A stretch of DNA of 64,000 nt. It comes from Rhodocyclaceae bacterium (GTDB lineage: Bacteria; Pseudomonadota; Gammaproteobacteria; Burkholderiales; Rhodocyclaceae). Each line of letters opens with the position of its first letter. The first letter of the stretch is position 1. The notes under the pieces were generated by a model. It made no database searches, was not told the DNA's origin, and saw only the letters and a program-made list of their open reading frames with translations. The stretch is taken from contig JAVBYI010000004.1 of the NCBI GenBank assembly GCA_030824115.1, forward strand, positions 124,001 to 188,000, read 5' to 3'. A program made the translations under genes and the position numbers. Positions 62,004-64,000 of the stretch are shown here, one piece after another.

Positions 62004-64000
62004 GGCAGCGTGGCGCCGGTGGGGACGCGCAGCGGCAAGGACTTGGCCAGCGAACGGATTGCCCCGCGAATTTCGGCGACGCCCCAGAGGCGCCAGATGA
62101 CCACCGCAGCGACAATGAGCAGCGCGCTGACGACGAAACGTGTCGGCAAGGTTTCGGTCAGCACGATAAACCCGAGCAGGCCAAAGCCGATGCCCTGGGC
62201 GGCGTTTCGGTTGCGCCAGACGGCATTGATACGCGCGCTATGTTCCCACTCGTCGAGCCGTTCCTGGATGCGCAGTACCAACGGTTCGGCACGCAGGAGG
62301 GTACGCATCAGCGGTGTGTCGATGGGCAGCCCATCGGCGCGTGCTTCCTCGGTGAGCGCCAGCAGGGACTGACTGGCCGTCGCCGCCGTGCCGCGCTGAA
62401 AGGCGCCGGCCAGCAACCCGAGTTCGCAGCTTTCGCGCAGCATCGCGAGCGCCTGATTGACGCGCGACACCAGCGCAGCGCGGCCGGCTGCTTGTGCATC
62501 AAGACGATGCTGCAGATTCTGTTGCGCGGCGGCGGCGGCTTTGCGGGCATGCGGCAGCAGCAGGCGGGCGATGATCCAGCCGGCCGGATCGTCCGGCGCC
62601 AGCAGCGTGGCGAACCATGGCGCATGTTCCAGATAGGGTGCCAGCCCGGTTTGCAACTGTGTATGCAGCATCTGCGCATAGGCTTCATCGGCCATGGCGA
62701 GTACCAAAGGCGGGTGCAGGCGCACCGGTGGCGGTAGTTGCAAGCCTTGCGGCTGGCCGAACACGAGCGCATCGAAGTCGGTGGTGTTGCCGCGCTGCTG
62801 CCAGCGGGCCCGCTCGATTTCGGCTTCGTGCCAGAGGCTGTCAAGACGAGAACGCGCCGTTTCCCAGCGCGCGGCCAGCGCGGCTTCCGCCGGGAACTGG
62901 GCGGCCGGCAACTCACGTAATACCTGCGCGGTATAGACCGACACCAGCCATTCTGCGGCCGCGCCATCGCCCCGTTCGGCCAGCGCGGCTTGGGCGAGCA
63001 AGGCGGCCTGTAGCAGGCTGCGGCCACGCCAGACCGGCGGCACGTCGGGTGCAAGGCGACGAATCACGCGCAGCAGGCGCAGGTCGTCCGCGCTATCGCC
63101 CCGGTCGCGCCGGTCAAGTTCGTCCTGCACGAAGCGCAGCAGATCGTCGTCGCGCAGTTCCTGGCCGATCCAGACCGAGAGCTGACCGCGCATCAGATCC
63201 TTGCGGCCGGATTCCCAATGCGTGGCGAGCGCCAGCGCCAGCTCGAGCGGCGTGGTGCAAAGCGTGCCTTCGAGACGATACGGGCGGGCGGCGTGTTGCG
63301 TCGCTGCCGGGCTGTCTTCGACGGGGGCTTCAAGCGATGCATCGCCCGCCCGCCAGCGGCGGATTTCGGCCATGCCCCAGCGTCGCTGCGGGTCGCGCAG
63401 CAGCAGGCCGCGACACAGCTTGCGCCATTCGGCATCGTCGATCTCGCTGCAATCGAGTGTGCTGGTGACAAGACGATGGGTAATCACCGCGTCGGAAAGG
63501 CCTTCGAAGGGATGGTGACCGGTCAGCAGTTCGACGAGGATGAGGCCGAGCGACCACCAGTCGGCGGCATGGTCGAGCACGCCGGCGAGCGTTTCCGGCG
63601 CGCCGTATTTGACGGTGCGCGCGGTACTGGTGAACAGTTGCGTGGCATCGGCCACCGAGGCGATGCCGAAGTCGGTGAGCACCAGATCGAGCGGTTCGGC
63701 GCGGCGCACCAGGATGTTTTCCGGCTTGAGGTCGCGGTGAATGACCTGCAATTCGTGCAGCGCGGCGAGCGCCTCGGCAATCTCGCCGAGGATGTCGCGC
63801 AACTGGTCGCGCCGCAAGGGCATTGCTTGCGTCATCCACTGGCGTAGCGAACCGCCGCTGCAATATTCCATCACCTCGTAGCCGACGCCCTCCGATTCGC
63901 CCCAGGCGATCAGATGCACGACATGGCGGAAGGCGGCCTTCGACACGCGCTCCAGCACCTCGGCCTTGGGCATCAGTCCGGGACGGTAAAGTTTGGCGAT
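62000..64000 (-). CDS. Serine/threonine protein kinase with C-terminal membrane segment, partial
   Basis: This gene runs off the right edge; 666 codons are visible. The sequence begins at IAKLYRPGLMPKAEVLERV, which is the region of the ATP-binding lysine, so the true start lies upstream and the ATG at 63973 is internal. HRDLKPENIL, LTDFGIASV and YGAPETL give an intact catalytic core. After about 230 residues comes a long helical region of unknown type, then two near-adjacent hydrophobic segments close to the C-terminus (GIGFGLLGFIVLTETLP, VVSALLIVAAVVIWRLW). It is coupled to the P-loop fusion gene. Confidence 0.88.
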   Translation of the reverse strand: MAKLYRPGLMPKAEVLERVSKAAFRHVVHLIAWGESEGVGYEVMEYCSGGSLRQWMTQAMPLRRDQLRDILGEIAEALAALHELQVIHRDLKPENILVRRAEPLDLVLTDFGIASVADATQLFTSTARTVKYGAPETLAGVLDHAADWWSLGLILVELLTGHHPFEGLSDAVITHRLVTSTLDCSEIDDAEWRKLCRGLLLRDPQRRWGMAEIRRWRAGDASLEAPVEDSPAATQHAARPYRLEGTLCTTPLELALALATHWESGRKDLMRGQLSVWIGQELRDDDLLRFVQDELDRRDRGDSADDLRLLRVIRRLAPDVPPVWRGRSLLQAALLAQAALAERGDGAAAEWLVSVYTAQVLRELPAAQFPAEAALAARWETARSRLDSLWHEAEIERARWQQRGNTTDFDALVFGQPQGLQLPPPVRLHPPLVLAMADEAYAQMLHTQLQTGLAPYLEHAPWFATLLAPDDPAGWIIARLLLPHARKAAAAAQQNLQHRLDAQAAGRAALVSRVNQALAMLRESCELGLLAGAFQRGTAATASQSLLALTEEARADGLPIDTPLMRTLLRAEPLVLRIQERLDEWEHSARINAVWRNRNAAQGIGFGLLGFIVLTETLPTRFVVSALLIVAAVVIWRLWGVAEIRGAIRSLAKSLPLRVPTGATLP

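Overview
This 64 kb window is GC-rich chromosomal DNA packed with genes on both strands. Gene content points to a betaproteobacterium, most like the Rhodocyclaceae: a GshA-type glutamate-cysteine ligase, a ptsM-ptsH-ptsI cluster, metX-metW, a very large FAD/Fe-S D-lactate-dehydrogenase-like protein, ubiUVT for oxygen-independent ubiquinone synthesis, and a large cyclic-di-GMP complement. The assignment is inferred from family content; there is no rRNA here. No phage, insertion sequence, integrase or CRISPR array is visible, and no gap between genes exceeds about 210 bases.

Layout. 1-9.2 kb: end of an ABC-F gene, a coiled-coil secreted protein, an HDOD protein, gshA-apbE, the PTS phosphorelay, an NlpC/P60 hydrolase, metXW and tRNA-Leu. 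9.2-15.4 kb: hydrolase and [2Fe-2S] ferredoxin, an MFS transporter, MazG-like and VanZ-like genes, and ubiUVT behind an FNR-type promoter. 15.4-30.1 kb: a diguanylate cyclase, a short-chain dehydrogenase with a probable non-ATG start, dsbA, a SPOR protein, argS, a zinc-metallopeptidase-like protein, DUF4197, rep helicase, a second HDOD protein, cca, an NDUFA9-like reductase, a soluble lytic transglycosylase and 5-formyl-THF cyclo-ligase. 30.1-40.9 kb: a signalling and envelope island with degenerate EAL-HDOD and PAS-GGDEF-EAL proteins, FecR and OmpA proteins, converging on a tight six-gene operon of CHASE2-adenylate cyclase, FecR-like protein, outer-membrane beta-barrel, lipoprotein hydrolase, exported caspase-like peptidase and C-S lyase. 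40.9-50.1 kb: ilvA, a periplasmic binding protein, the 1294-residue FAD/Fe-S oxidoreductase, a histidine phosphatase and an asparagine-synthase-like amidotransferase. 50.1-64 kb: a cyclic-di-GMP-I riboswitch in front of cheV, an HD-GYP protein, miaB, two PilZ-like paralogues around a HIT protein, a CACHE-HAMP-PAS-GGDEF-EAL protein, and kinase genes running off the right edge.

The most unusual signal is a dispersed 24-bp repeat with at least 15 recognisable copies (16 with one doubtful copy) in both orientations. It has no stop codon in any of the six frames. Most copies lie inside genes and are translated in frame, giving peptides such as AVLSAPTF, RPASADF or KVGAGRTA. Several sit at gene ends or just upstream of genes. 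It could be a coding-tolerant mini-element or an uptake-type signal. The second main signal is the stacked control of cheV: an FNR-like box, a GEMM-I riboswitch with GAAA loop and receptor, and a hairpin that hides the ribosome binding site.
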